In this document: in pieces, positions 44,342-53,705 of the stretch
Layout of the letters: the number at the start of each line of letters is the position of its first letter
How positions within the stretch are numbered: position 1 is the stretch's first letter
NCBI RefSeq assembly: GCF_005870035.1
Contig: NZ_SWJG01000001.1
Location: 248,001 to 312,000, forward strand
From: Spirosoma lacussanchae
Lineage (GTDB): Bacteria; Bacteroidota; Bacteroidia; Cytophagales; Spirosomataceae
DNA length: 64,000 bases
Reading direction: 5' to 3'
Notes under the pieces: model-generated
Told to the model about the DNA's origin: nothing
Database searches by the model: none
What the model saw: the letters and a program-made list of their open reading frames with translations, nothing else
Position numbers and translations under genes: made by a program

Positions 44342-45052
44342 TTACATTTCCATCGCTACGAGTGCGTTGCCACGGAGAACGGGAACCACGTCGTAGAGGT
44401 CATGCTGGAGGCAGTAGGTAATATCTTTCTGAATGCCGAGCCGCTGGAGCCGGCGGATGTGTGAGGCATTGGCCATGTAGCCGACCAGGTTTTCTTTTCC
44501 GTCGCAGTAGAGCCGGTGCGCTACAATGGCGCTGTCTTCGGCCAGGGCGTAGCTATCTTTGAGCCGGTCGATGAGGGCGCCAGCAAAGAGGGTGTCTTCG
44601 AGGTTGACGCGGCCTTTCCAGCCCGCGCACAGCACCATCACATCATAAGGCTCAGTTTTCAGGAATCTGGCCACCGCGTCGAGGTTCAGGAATGAGCCGA
44701 CCAGCACTTTTACCGCCGACCGCGATTTGGTGATGGCCAGCGTACCGTTGGTGGTTGTCATGGCTACGTTGGCCCCCCGAATCTGCTCGTCCATGTACGT
44801 GAACGGCGAATTGTCGAGTTCGAAACCGTCGACCCGGCGCGCGTTACGCTCGGCCGCGGCCAGATACCCACGCTCCTGCCACTGCTGACACTCTTCGATG
44901 GTCGCTACGGGTACAATGGTTTTCACCCCATAGGCAAAAGCCGTCACCATGCAGGAAGTAGCCCGGAACACGTCGGCAACGACTACGATGGTGTTTTCAA
45001 CCGTGTGTAGATGCAACAGATCCGGGGTTAAACAAACGTCAATGTGTTTCAT
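44342..45052 (-). CDS. comB: 2-phosphosulfolactate phosphatase family protein
   Basis: A 236-residue ComB-family Mg2+-dependent phosphatase. In methanogens ComB makes sulfolactate for coenzyme M; most bacterial members have no proven substrate. The family pattern is clear: IDVCLTPDLL at the start, VVVADVFRATSCMVTAFAYG near residue 24, GFELDNSPFTY near 75, MTTTNGTLAI near 96 and VLCAGWKGRVNLEDTLFAGA near 145. The start ATG 45052 fits. In Bacteroidota it could serve sulfonate metabolism (sulfonolipids contain a sulfonate group), but that is speculation. It is 105 bases downstream of gcvT on the same strand. Confidence 0.85.
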   Translation of the reverse strand: MKHIDVCLTPDLLHLHTVENTIVVVADVFRATSCMVTAFAYGVKTIVPVATIEECQQWQERGYLAAAERNARRVDGFELDNSPFTYMDEQIRGANVAMTTTNGTLAITKSRSAVKVLVGSFLNLDAVARFLKTEPYDVMVLCAGWKGRVNLEDTLFAGALIDRLKDSYALAEDSAIVAHRLYCDGKENLVGYMANASHIRRLQRLGIQKDITYCLQHDLYDVVPVLRGNALVAMEM

Positions 45053-45157
45053 GTATGTCGCTGGCCGATGAGCAGTAGGTACAGTCGCTACCGCCCATCG
45101 GTATGAGTTAGATCCTGGTTAGATGAATCGATTGGTTGGAGGTCTGGCAGAGAACCA

Positions 45158-46249
45158 TCAGCGCCGAACGAAAGGGGGCTTTACAACTTCGGCCTTCAGG
45201 AGTCTGTCGCGCACGTTTACAAAAATTTCGGTGCCGGGCTTGCTTAGGGCGGTGGGTACGTAGCCCAGGCCTACGCCTTTGCCGAGCGTGGGCGACTGCG
45301 TGCCGGACGTTACTTCGCCAATGGTATGGCCGTCGGCATCGCAGAGGGCGTAGTGACCGCGTGGAATACCCCGGTCAATCATAGTAAAGCCAACCAGTTT
45401 GCGCGCAACGCCCTGCTCTTTCTGCTGTTTCAGTACATCGGCATCCACAAAGTCGTGGGTAAATTTGGTGACCCAGCCCAGCCCGGCTTCAATAGGGGAG
45501 GTGTCGTCGGTAATGTCGTTGCCGTACAGGTTATAGCCCATTTCGAGCCGGAGGGTATCGCGGGCACCGAGGCCGATGGGTTTGATTCCATAGGGCGCTC
45601 CGGCTTCCATGATCGCGTTCCATACGGTTTCGGCCTGGTGGTTGGATACGTAAATCTCGAACCCACCCGCGCCGGTATAGCCCGTTGCCGATACGATAAC
45701 ATTAGCCATGCCCGCAAAATCTGTTTTCTCGAAGGTGTAATACGTCATTTCCAGATCGGCGGCTGTCAGCGACTCCAGCGCTTTGGCCGCCATCGGACCC
45801 TGTACCGCAAAGAGGCACATATCGTCCGATACGTTCACGAGCGTCAGGTTGTCGGTGTCACGCACGTACTGGTTGATCCAGTTCCAGTCTTTTTCGATGT
45901 TCGACGCGTTAACAACGAGCATGTACTCCGTTTCGCTGATCCGGTAAACGAGCAGATCGTCTACGATACCGCCCCGGCCGTTGGGCAGGTAGCTGTACTG
46001 TACCTTGCCGTCGAAGAGCGTGCTGGCGTCATTGGCCGATACCCGCTGAATCAGGGCCAGCGCATCATCGCCTTTCACGATGAACTCGCCCATGTGCGAT
46101 ACGTCGAATACGCCAACGCCATTACGGACGGTGTGGTGCTCGTCGAGGTCGGACGAGTAGCGAACGGGCATCTCGAAGCCCGCAAACGGCACGATCTTCG
46201 CGCCTAATTGCTGATGAATATGATGAAGGGGAACTTGCTTGAGGGACAT
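45158..46249 (-). CDS. gcvT: aminomethyltransferase (glycine cleavage T-protein)
   Basis: A 363-residue T-protein that takes the aminomethyl group from lipoylated H-protein and gives methylene-tetrahydrofolate plus ammonia. It starts MSLKQVPLHHIHQQLGAK. Motifs are FAGFEMPVRYSSDLDEH near residue 22, GVFDVSHMGEFIVKG near 47, the folate-site Asp segment YTGAGGFEIYV near 195 and GLGARDTLRLEMGYNLYGN near 228. Start ATG 46249 follows an exact promoter box 22 bases upstream; the frame extends to 46273 but that region is promoter. The other glycine-cleavage genes are not adjacent, which is common in this phylum. Confidence 0.96.
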   Translation of the reverse strand: MSLKQVPLHHIHQQLGAKIVPFAGFEMPVRYSSDLDEHHTVRNGVGVFDVSHMGEFIVKGDDALALIQRVSANDASTLFDGKVQYSYLPNGRGGIVDDLLVYRISETEYMLVVNASNIEKDWNWINQYVRDTDNLTLVNVSDDMCLFAVQGPMAAKALESLTAADLEMTYYTFEKTDFAGMANVIVSATGYTGAGGFEIYVSNHQAETVWNAIMEAGAPYGIKPIGLGARDTLRLEMGYNLYGNDITDDTSPIEAGLGWVTKFTHDFVDADVLKQQKEQGVARKLVGFTMIDRGIPRGHYALCDADGHTIGEVTSGTQSPTLGKGVGLGYVPTALSKPGTEIFVNVRDRLLKAEVVKPPFVRR

Positions 46250-46270
46250 CTCGTGCCGGAGGTTATCGGG

Positions 46271-46278
46271 CAAATTTA
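46271..46278 (-). promoter_or_regulatory. TAnnTTTG promoter box of gcvT
   Basis: On the minus strand TAAATTTG matches the -7 consensus. The upstream element at 20 bases is only GTG. It supports the ATG at 46249. Confidence 0.5.
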
Positions 46279-46346
46279 CAAACAGATGATCGGCTTTCCA
46301 CGCCGTATGTGTATGGCCGCCATAACGGTTGGGTATTTACCAGAAC

Positions 46347-47822
46347 TTACAGGGTAAAGTTGATGGGTAAAGTGTACTTTACTCGCACAGGCTGACCGCG
46401 CTGATAACCCGGTGTCCAGCGGCTACTGCTCCATTTGACCACCCGTGCCGCTTCTTCATCGGTACCGTAGCCCAGTCCCCGAATTACTGTTATATCGTCT
46501 ACAGTTCCTTCTTCGCTGATCACAAAACCGATAACAACGCGGCCCTGTACTCCGCGTCGCTGTGCTTCGGCCGGGTAGCGTAACGTGTTGTTCAGGAAGT
46601 CGCCCAGTGCGGCCATACCGCCTTTGAAAGAAGGAGGCTGGTAAATTTTGGCATAGCGCAGGGTATCTCGCGTGCCAACCACCGCTTTGCCACCCAGGTC
46701 TTCCCCTGTATCGTAACGATCTTCGTAAAAAAAAGACCCATCGGCATAGCGCCCCGTCCAGACCCCATCGCGGAAACCGTTGACGAAGTAGCCTTCTTCT
46801 ATCAGGTCAGTCGGGGGTTGCTGGCGCGTTTTGGAAACGATTCGGGAGCGAATTACAGCTCGTCCGTTGCCCTCGGTCACCATCTGCTTTCCCGATGCAT
46901 CCCAGATCGATTCGAATTTTTCGGCTTTGGCGCGCGATTGATTATAGCGATTGATGGTAGCGATGGATTCCTGCTGGCCGTTGCTGTACCATCGCCACCG
47001 CGTCTGTTGCACTGGCTCCCTACTGTTGGACTGGGCAATATCCTGTTCCGATTCTACCAGCATCTCGTTCAGATCGAATTGGTCTACTCCGGTCTGGGTT
47101 CCATTCAGGAAAGTGCGTGTGGATACCCGGCGGCCCGTCTCCGTAATGTCGTAGACCAGGCCCTGCCATTGGTGATTCGGTGCTTTCAGACCAATACGGT
47201 TTATCACTAAGCCGTCCGGCGAGTGGTAAGGTTGTTCTTCCCGGGCCATCGTCAGCGTCAGCTTTTCAGCCCATCGTTTACCCTGTCGCTGATAAATGAT
47301 GGCATTGCCCGTTGGTAACCCCAGGCTGTCCTGACGGGCGACTTCTTTGTACTGGGCCAGACTACTGCCGGGTAGAACAGGGGTGAACTGCTCATCGAGG
47401 TAGGTAATGCGCTGGCCGTCGAAGTATTCATACTGGGGTGGGCTTGCTTTGACGGTAAGGGGGAAGGTAACTTCCTGACGTACGCGCTGCCCTGCTTTGA
47501 TGGCCGGTTGCCAGGCGTTGAACAGCCTGAACACCCGAAGGGCTTCCTGGTCACAATCGGGCCGAAGGCCGCGTACAACAACTGCGTGGCTGATCTGACC
47601 ATTGGGCTCCGCGATACCGCTCAAAATGACACGGCCAGTAAGACCAGCAGCTCCTGCCGCCAGAGGCATCCGAAAGTTGGTCAGCAGAAACGAATGAAGT
47701 CTTTCAGGACCGCCCTGGGGCTGTGCCACGCTGTCGACTTCGAAGGACTTGTAGACTGGCGACTGGGCAAACCCGGATACCGGCACCACCAGCCATAACC
47801 AAAAGATTTGTACTAATTTCAT
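46347..47822 (-). CDS. protein with two TonB C-terminal domains and MORN-like repeats
   Basis: A 491-residue exported protein (signal ends SGFAQ). A TonB C-terminal-type domain follows the signal (LHSFLLTNFRMPLAAGAAGL, then QEALRVFRLFNAWQPAIKAG). The central part has antitoxin/MORN-like text such as YFVNGFRDGVWTGRYADGSF near residue 360, with about three weak repeats. A second, clearer TonB domain closes the protein (LGDFLNNTLRYPAEAQRRGV, then TPGYQRGQPVRVKYTLPINF). No transmembrane anchor beyond the signal is seen, so it is not a classical TonB. The neighbour at 48017 is a paralogue with the same layout. Confidence 0.85.
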   Translation of the reverse strand: MKLVQIFWLWLVVPVSGFAQSPVYKSFEVDSVAQPQGGPERLHSFLLTNFRMPLAAGAAGLTGRVILSGIAEPNGQISHAVVVRGLRPDCDQEALRVFRLFNAWQPAIKAGQRVRQEVTFPLTVKASPPQYEYFDGQRITYLDEQFTPVLPGSSLAQYKEVARQDSLGLPTGNAIIYQRQGKRWAEKLTLTMAREEQPYHSPDGLVINRIGLKAPNHQWQGLVYDITETGRRVSTRTFLNGTQTGVDQFDLNEMLVESEQDIAQSNSREPVQQTRWRWYSNGQQESIATINRYNQSRAKAEKFESIWDASGKQMVTEGNGRAVIRSRIVSKTRQQPPTDLIEEGYFVNGFRDGVWTGRYADGSFFYEDRYDTGEDLGGKAVVGTRDTLRYAKIYQPPSFKGGMAALGDFLNNTLRYPAEAQRRGVQGRVVIGFVISEEGTVDDITVIRGLGYGTDEEAARVVKWSSSRWTPGYQRGQPVRVKYTLPINFTL

Positions 47823-47869
47823 AAAAGGGAGGTTGGTATGAAGACCTGCCAAATTAAGAAAATAGTACA

Positions 47870-47877
47870 CAAATATA
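47870..47877 (-). promoter_or_regulatory. TAnnTTTG promoter box
   Basis: TATATTTG on the minus strand, an exact -7 match 48 bases before the start codon of the TonB/MORN gene. No clear -33 box. The 195-base gap it lies in holds nothing else recognisable. Confidence 0.45.
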
Positions 47878-48016
47878 AAAAGTGTATACTAGCCCATTTG
47901 TCCTTACCAATCGACCTCTTGTGGGATTGGAATTAACGTATTGGGCTACAACCGATTCATTGCTTTATGGATGCGGCTAACGAAGAAGCGCAACGGGAAG
48001 GCTAGCTATAACGGTC

Positions 48017-49474
48017 TTACTCCAGCATAAAATTGAGCGGCATTCGGTACCGCACCCGTACGTTTTGGCCGCGCTGAACACCTGGCTTCCAACGACCATT
48101 CATGGCTTTTACAATGCGCAGGGCTTCCTGATCAATGGCGGGGTGTAGCGGCTTAATGACTTCATAATCGCAGAGTGTACCGTCGGCGCAAACCACAAAA
48201 CTAACCATGACCTGACCCTGAGCGTGCGCTCGTTGCGCATCGGGCGGATAGCGCAGCGTACTGGCCAGAAACTGGCCCATCGCCTGCATTCCGCCCGCAA
48301 ACTCCGGTTGCTGCTCGCGTTGCGTATACCGTACCGTATCCTGCCCGGCCGTAATGGCTTTGCCCGCCTGACAGATACCTTTCTCGTACCGTTCTTCGTA
48401 AAAGTAGGACCCATCGGCATAGTGGCCAATCCAGCGACCCTCCCGCAGCCCGCCTGCGTAGGCGCCTTCTTCGATGAACAACGTCTGGCGGGTAGAGTCA
48501 TTCTTCGATTGCACCAGTTCGGTAAAAGAGCCGCTGCCGTTGCCTTCGTTGACGAGCTGGCGGCCGGTGCTGTCCCAGTAAGCCATGACCTGATCCGGAC
48601 TTTTCGGGGTTCCGGGTTTTGGTTTGTCAACGGTCCAGATCTGTTTGATCTGCCCGTTGGGGTGCCAGGCGTTGAACACATACAGGCCGTTGGCATCGTC
48701 GGAGCGCTGGGCTACCAGGCCGTTGCTGTAGTAGTCGAGCTGGTAGCCAACCCGTTCGCCATTGTTGTAGAAGGCCTGTCTGACCAGCGTGCCCGTTTCG
48801 TCGACATCGGCTACGCGGCCCTGCCACTGGTTGGTCTGTTGTACAACCCCAACCATATAAACCGGTTTTCCGGAGCGACTGCACAGGTCGCTCCGTTTCC
48901 GGACAAACGGCAGGGTGGCCTGTTCTTTCCAGACCTGCCGCTTCAGCTGATACACCATGATATTTCCATTGGGAAGCCCGTTAGAATCGGTTGGGGTGAG
49001 CTGTTTGTACCGGGCCAGGTCGCTGCTGTCGGGCAGCAGGTTCTGATTGGCGTCGTAATAGCTGATCCGGTTGCCATTCACGTAGGGGAAGGGCTTGTTG
49101 GCTTTGAAGGTAACCGGAATCGTAACGAACTGCCGTACCGCTTTGCCGTTTTTGTAGGCCGGTCGCCAGGCCTGAAACCGACTGAAAACCCGAATGGCTT
49201 CCCGGTCGCAGTCGGGCCGCAGCGATTGCACGACCTTGATGTCAGACAGGCGCCCGTCGGATTCTACGATGCCCGAAAGAACCACGCGACCGCCAATGCC
49301 CTGAGCTTCGGCTTCGATGGGTTTGCGCAGATTCGTTTGCAGGAAGGTACTCAGCGAAGGCATCCCGCCCCGGGGCTCGGCGGCACTGTCGGTTTCAAAG
49401 CTTTGATAAGCAACAGGTTGAGCTAATGACGAGATGGTCAATAGAAAAAGAAGGATAAAAGGAAATAGTTTCAT
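48017..49474 (-). CDS. protein with two TonB C-terminal domains and MORN-like repeats (paralogue)
   Basis: A 485-residue exported protein, paralogue of the next gene downstream. The signal peptide is MKLFPFILLFLLTISSLAQ. Same order: first TonB-type domain (LSTFLQTNLRKPIEAEAQGI, then FQAWRPAYKNGKAVRQFVT), central MORN-like repeats (DYYSNGLVAQRSDD, AWHPNGQIKQIW, GLREGRWIGHYADGSYFYEE) and a second TonB domain (FLASTLRYPPDAQRAHAQGQ, then KPGVQRGQNVRVRYRMPLNF). The two copies share whole motifs, so they arose by tandem duplication, but are well diverged. The role is unknown; the secreted double-TonB form may bind envelope transporters or act as an envelope sensor. Confidence 0.85.
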   Translation of the reverse strand: MKLFPFILLFLLTISSLAQPVAYQSFETDSAAEPRGGMPSLSTFLQTNLRKPIEAEAQGIGGRVVLSGIVESDGRLSDIKVVQSLRPDCDREAIRVFSRFQAWRPAYKNGKAVRQFVTIPVTFKANKPFPYVNGNRISYYDANQNLLPDSSDLARYKQLTPTDSNGLPNGNIMVYQLKRQVWKEQATLPFVRKRSDLCSRSGKPVYMVGVVQQTNQWQGRVADVDETGTLVRQAFYNNGERVGYQLDYYSNGLVAQRSDDANGLYVFNAWHPNGQIKQIWTVDKPKPGTPKSPDQVMAYWDSTGRQLVNEGNGSGSFTELVQSKNDSTRQTLFIEEGAYAGGLREGRWIGHYADGSYFYEERYEKGICQAGKAITAGQDTVRYTQREQQPEFAGGMQAMGQFLASTLRYPPDAQRAHAQGQVMVSFVVCADGTLCDYEVIKPLHPAIDQEALRIVKAMNGRWKPGVQRGQNVRVRYRMPLNFMLE

Positions 49475-49538
49475 AGGATGAAGGCGGTGTAAACAGGTGT
49501 TAAAATAAGCCGAACATTCTTTTCAGCCAAAAAAAGAT

Positions 49539-49578
49539 GTCCCGATGATCATTCATGATAGCGAACGGTCATCGGGAC
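49539..49578 (-). terminator. terminator-like hairpin
   Basis: GTCCCGATGA (49539-49548) and TCATCGGGAC (49569-49578) pair exactly around a 20-base loop. On the minus strand a run of T follows three bases later. It sits after the choice-of-anchor T9SS gene. Confidence 0.6.
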
Positions 49579-49598
49579 GGAGTATGTACTGGGTTAGT

Positions 49599-52500
49599 TT
49601 ACTGCCGGACTACTTTCACGGTTCGGGTCATGGTGGGGGTCTTGACCTGCAGCAGGTACAAGCCTGACGAGCGGCCCAGCTCAACGGTCTGCTGCTCAAC
49701 GGCGTTGGCCTGCTTCACCGCCAGGTCGCTCACCGTACGGCCCTGCAAATCGCGAACGGTCAGCCGCAGGGGCTGCCCTTCAGCTCCGTACACACGAACG
49801 AGCACCTGCTCCGCGGAGGTGGGGTTGCCCGCTACCGTAACAGTAAAGGCCAATTCGGCTTCAGCAGCGGCTTTCCGGGCGCGACTCACGCAGAACGACG
49901 CGAAGTCGAAGGTGGTGCTGACGGTGCGGTTACCCTGCGTAGCCTGAATGAACAGCGGCTTCGGATCTCCACGTAGTTCGGCCTCAACCGTACCAGTCGG
50001 ACTCGTCACCGACGCCCGACGAATACCGGGCGCGAAGAACGTAATGGGTGAGCCGTCGCCCCCGGCCGTTACGAACGTGATGGCTCCGGTCGAGCAGTCG
50101 TACGTGGGCGTCAGCAGCGTCAGGTCGTTGCCCGGGTTCTGACCGGCGCAGTAGGCGGCAAAATCGAACGTAACGCTGACCGACCGGCCGCTCTGGGTAG
50201 CGGTAATCGTAATGGGTTTCGGGTCGTTACGTAATTCGGCTTCGACAATACCGGTCAGGCTGGTTGGACCCGAACTGCGGATACCAGGCGTCTGGAAGGT
50301 AATCGGTGAGCCATCGCCCCCCACTGGCGTGTATGTAATCAGGCCCGTAGCGCAGTTGTAGGCGGGTTGCGCCAGTGACAGGCTGCTGACCGGGCTGCTG
50401 ATCTGATAGACCGAAACCGAGTTGCTGACTTCATTGGCCAACAGCACCAGCCCCTTCCCGTTGGGGCTATCGGCCGCTGAAATATAAACGATGCCCTCGG
50501 CACCCCGGTCGTCGGTGGCGGCCGTAGCCGTGGGTGCGGTGCGATTAACGGAATAGGTCACAAACTGCGGGGCAGTGGGTACTGTCACGTCGTAGACCAT
50601 GACCCCGCCAATGCGTTCGAGCGCAATGAAGGCGTAGGCCCGTCCGTTAATGATGGCGGTCGTGACGCCTTCGGGCTCGGGCCCTTTATCGTCGCTGCGA
50701 TTTTTGACGGCCGGATTGCCATCGGTATTGCTGGCGTTGAAGAGCAGGGGTGTCTGGGCGCGGGTGATGCGTTCGAGCTGATCGCCACTATCCCAGACGA
50801 GGTTACCGCTAAGATCCCAGATCGAGAACGACCGGGCCCCGAACGCGTGAATCTGGTCGAAGTCGCCGTCGCCGTCCAGATCGCCCGACTGGTTCGTTAC
50901 GTTCAGGCGTCCGAGCAGCAGATTATTTTTCAGGTCGGCCGCGTTCGGGAAAACCGTTGGGTCTAGTACATAACCACCCGCTCCGGCCCGCACTACTTCG
51001 CTCAGGGCGCTGTATTCGCGGGCGTCGCCTTCGTTGGCCGTGATCAGGTACGACTGGCCCCCCGAGGTAAAGGTAGCAATGGCATCGGGTTGATACAGGC
51101 CGAACACGGGCAGTTTCTGCAGCGCCGGTACACCACCCTGGTCGGTTGGGTCAAGGGCGTTGACATCAAGGTTGTGGTTCTTGAGCCCCAGGGGCTTGAT
51201 GGCCGATACCGTTTTGCTGGTCAGATTAATAACAGCCAGGGCGTTGTTTTCCTGAAGGGTTACGTAAGCAGTACGCGAGTCGGGCGAGAACGTTACGTAC
51301 TCTGGTTCGAGATCTTCGGCTACGCTGCTCCCGTTTTCTACGTTGCCTTTGCGGCCGTAGAGCCGGACACCGGCGCTGCGGAGGGCTGCCTTCTGATCGT
51401 TAAACGCGGTGAACCGAACGGTTGTGACCTGGCTTTGCGTTAGTGAGGCAATACCACCCGTCAGGTCGATTACCGTAACCGATCCTTCGGGGTCGACGCT
51501 GTAATCGTCGTTGGGTTCGCCTTCGTCGGCGGTTACGACATACCGGCCATCGGGCGAGAACCCTACCATGTCGGGCAGGGCGCCGGTCGTTACCTCTTTC
51601 AGTATCTGACCGTTCGGGTCAAAGAAGACCACTTTACCCGGCAACACTTTGTTCGTATTCTCGATGGCCGCTGCAATAAGACCGTCGCGGGTGGCAACGC
51701 TGTTGATGCTACCGCCCAGAGCCGCTACATTGATCGACGTAAGTGCTACCGGAGCCGATGGGTTGGCGAAGTTGACAACGTCGATGCGGTTGGCTACTGA
51801 GTTGGCGATAAACAAGCGTTTGCTGGTTTTCTCGTAAGCCACAATCTCCGATGAGCCCGCCGTTGGGTTGCGGTAGCTGGTCAGCAGTTGCAGGGTAAGC
51901 GCCGAAGTGGATGCAGGAGCCTGTTTGTCGTCATCGATAATAAAAACAAGTTGTGAACTGACCGAGCCAATCTGTACGCCACTGCCGTTCTGTAGCCGAA
52001 GTGTCAGGTATTCGTCGGCTTCGGGCAGGCCATCGTTAATGAGCGGAATCCGGTACGTGATGGCGCTGGTATTGGCCGGAATGGTCACGGTCACGGGCGC
52101 CGTGGCCAGCACAAAATCCTGACCGTTCTGGGCCGATGCGGAGCCGAGTGCCAATTGTACCGATCCAGTCGAGCTGCCGGGGCTGGTCACGGCGAGGGTT
52201 ACCGAAAGCGTACCCGATGCTTCGCCGACGCTCCGGCTGGCTGCGCTGAAGGCTACCGTCGGCAGTGGGCAAGCGGAGCCAAACGTAAAGGCAGTAGTGC
52301 TGAACGGCAGATCAGGAGCAATACCGTCAATGGACTGATCGCCAGAGCTGTTGGCCTGTACCTGCCAGTTTACCGCGTTGTTCAGGACTACCGGATAACA
52401 GCTTCGGCTGATTCCCGTGCGCGGACCGGTGTAGATACCCACCGCAATTTCGCCGGTTAGCGCCAGGGCTGTTCCGCCCAGCGTCAGTCCGGTTCCGGCC

Positions 52501-52955
52501 AGCGTGCCGAATGTATTGGCCGCCACGCCGTTGTTCGAGATGGCTCCCAAAAACGTGGTCGGGGTATCGGCATCGGTGCCCAGATAGGCAAAGATCGCAT
52601 CGTTCTCGTTCGAGATACCCCGGTTGCCGCTGATGGTGGCCGAGCCGACGCTCACTACTACGGGCGAAGCCGGACTCGGGTTGATGTTGGAGAACGCCAC
52701 GACCGTACCGGCCGGAATAACAGTTCCGCCCGTGTTCCAGACCAGAATACTTTCGCCGGTATTAAAACCCGGGTTCTGCCATTCGTCGTCGCGGAAATAA
52801 ATGGTGGTGTTGGCCGGCAGGGCATCCAGGGCCACAATGTTAAAATTATCGGTTCCGTCAGCATTGAAGCCGGTAAAGGCGATACTGCCCGGCGAGAGCT
52901 GCCCAAACGACAGAAGGGGCAGCAACAGCAGAAGACACAGGTAAAGCTTTTTCAT
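49599..52955 (-). CDS. choice-of-anchor I domain protein with T9SS sorting tail
   Basis: A 1118-residue secreted protein. The signal ends at SFGQ. Residues ~20-210 are a lamin-tail-like/endonuclease-associated beta domain (PGSIAFTGFNADGTDNFNIV), and a Calx-beta-like repeat lies near 225-345. The large central seven-bladed, alkaline-phosphatase-associated 'choice-of-anchor I' propeller (~360-860) has PDGRYVVTADEGEPNDDY, SYLITANEGDAREYS and DKGPEPEGVTTAIINGRAYA. Two nearly identical ~75-residue repeats follow (CATGLITYTPVGGDGSPITF and CSTGAITFVTAGGDGSPITF). A type IX sorting domain ends it (LGRSSGLYLLQVKTPTMTRT). Probably a cell-surface or released metal-dependent enzyme-like protein; activity unproven. 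Confidence 0.9.
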   Translation of the reverse strand: MKKLYLCLLLLLPLLSFGQLSPGSIAFTGFNADGTDNFNIVALDALPANTTIYFRDDEWQNPGFNTGESILVWNTGGTVIPAGTVVAFSNINPSPASPVVVSVGSATISGNRGISNENDAIFAYLGTDADTPTTFLGAISNNGVAANTFGTLAGTGLTLGGTALALTGEIAVGIYTGPRTGISRSCYPVVLNNAVNWQVQANSSGDQSIDGIAPDLPFSTTAFTFGSACPLPTVAFSAASRSVGEASGTLSVTLAVTSPGSSTGSVQLALGSASAQNGQDFVLATAPVTVTIPANTSAITYRIPLINDGLPEADEYLTLRLQNGSGVQIGSVSSQLVFIIDDDKQAPASTSALTLQLLTSYRNPTAGSSEIVAYEKTSKRLFIANSVANRIDVVNFANPSAPVALTSINVAALGGSINSVATRDGLIAAAIENTNKVLPGKVVFFDPNGQILKEVTTGALPDMVGFSPDGRYVVTADEGEPNDDYSVDPEGSVTVIDLTGGIASLTQSQVTTVRFTAFNDQKAALRSAGVRLYGRKGNVENGSSVAEDLEPEYVTFSPDSRTAYVTLQENNALAVINLTSKTVSAIKPLGLKNHNLDVNALDPTDQGGVPALQKLPVFGLYQPDAIATFTSGGQSYLITANEGDAREYSALSEVVRAGAGGYVLDPTVFPNAADLKNNLLLGRLNVTNQSGDLDGDGDFDQIHAFGARSFSIWDLSGNLVWDSGDQLERITRAQTPLLFNASNTDGNPAVKNRSDDKGPEPEGVTTAIINGRAYAFIALERIGGVMVYDVTVPTAPQFVTYSVNRTAPTATAATDDRGAEGIVYISAADSPNGKGLVLLANEVSNSVSVYQISSPVSSLSLAQPAYNCATGLITYTPVGGDGSPITFQTPGIRSSGPTSLTGIVEAELRNDPKPITITATQSGRSVSVTFDFAAYCAGQNPGNDLTLLTPTYDCSTGAITFVTAGGDGSPITFFAPGIRRASVTSPTGTVEAELRGDPKPLFIQATQGNRTVSTTFDFASFCVSRARKAAAEAELAFTVTVAGNPTSAEQVLVRVYGAEGQPLRLTVRDLQGRTVSDLAVKQANAVEQQTVELGRSSGLYLLQVKTPTMTRTVKVVRQ

Positions 52956-53061
52956 GAACTTTGGGTCAGATCAGTAGTCGGTTAGAAACTGACGCAAAGT
53001 TCAATACTGGCAGATTATCAGTATTTTAAGAATGGGTTGGGGGCTTAACGTGCCGGTTATA

Positions 53062-53703
53062 TTAGTCTGAAACCGACCGAATGGCCAGCCGCTCAACACC
53101 GGCCGCTACCAGCGCTTCCAGCTCGGAAAGGGTAGCTCCGTCGGCTGCGATCTTGACACCGACGGATCGGGGAACCTCCTGCCGAAACCGAAGGGCCGTA
53201 TCGAGCGAGAAAGTCGATGGAAAAGCGCCGGTCCGGTCTTTGATGAAATCGGCACCGGCGTCGGCTGCGAGTTTGATCATCTGGTAGCGCTGGTCATCGG
53301 TCAGCAGGGCCGAATCCAGCACAACTGTCAGCAGGCGTTCCTGCGCGTGCACCATGGCTACCAGCTTGGCGACTTCGATCTTGAGCCAGACCGAAGCCGG
53401 CGAGAAGAGCGCTGATGTATTCAGGACCACCTCAATTTCTGTAGCGCCATCCTTGAGCGCGAGCTCAACCTCCAGCTGCTTGACCTCCGTCCGCTGGTAC
53501 CCGAACGGGTAGCCCACCACCGCCGACAGGACCGCCGGATGCTCGTCGCCGAGTTCCCGCCGGATTTTTTTTACCCAGAACGGCGCCACGGTCAGACCTG
53601 CCAGGCCAAGCTGGGTAACATCGTCCATCGCTTCGTACTGTTCATTGACCGTCACGCTGGCGTGTACCAGCGTCCGCTCCATGTACGGGAAGAGGTGATT
53701 CAT
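53062..53703 (-). CDS. deoC: deoxyribose-phosphate aldolase-like protein
   Basis: A 213-residue DeoC/LacD-class aldolase, which would split 2-deoxyribose-5-phosphate into glyceraldehyde-3-phosphate and acetaldehyde. The Schiff-base Lys155 is in ADFIKDRTG and the second active-site Lys184 in VGVKIAADG. The active-site Asp of characterised enzymes (D102 in E. coli numbering) appears as Glu91 (TEIEVVLN), and the next motif is VVLDSALLTDD rather than the usual E-T. It may be a divergent aldolase. The frame opens earlier, at 53781, but that part is translated repeat, so ATG 53703 is taken. Confidence 0.82.
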   Translation of the reverse strand: MNHLFPYMERTLVHASVTVNEQYEAMDDVTQLGLAGLTVAPFWVKKIRRELGDEHPAVLSAVVGYPFGYQRTEVKQLEVELALKDGATEIEVVLNTSALFSPASVWLKIEVAKLVAMVHAQERLLTVVLDSALLTDDQRYQMIKLAADAGADFIKDRTGAFPSTFSLDTALRFRQEVPRSVGVKIAADGATLSELEALVAAGVERLAIRSVSD

Positions 53704-53705
53704 AA

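Noticed and set aside
48224..49426. 400-codon plus-strand frame opposite the TonB/MORN gene
   Set aside because: Antisense to a protein with signal peptide and two TonB domains; no motif of its own.
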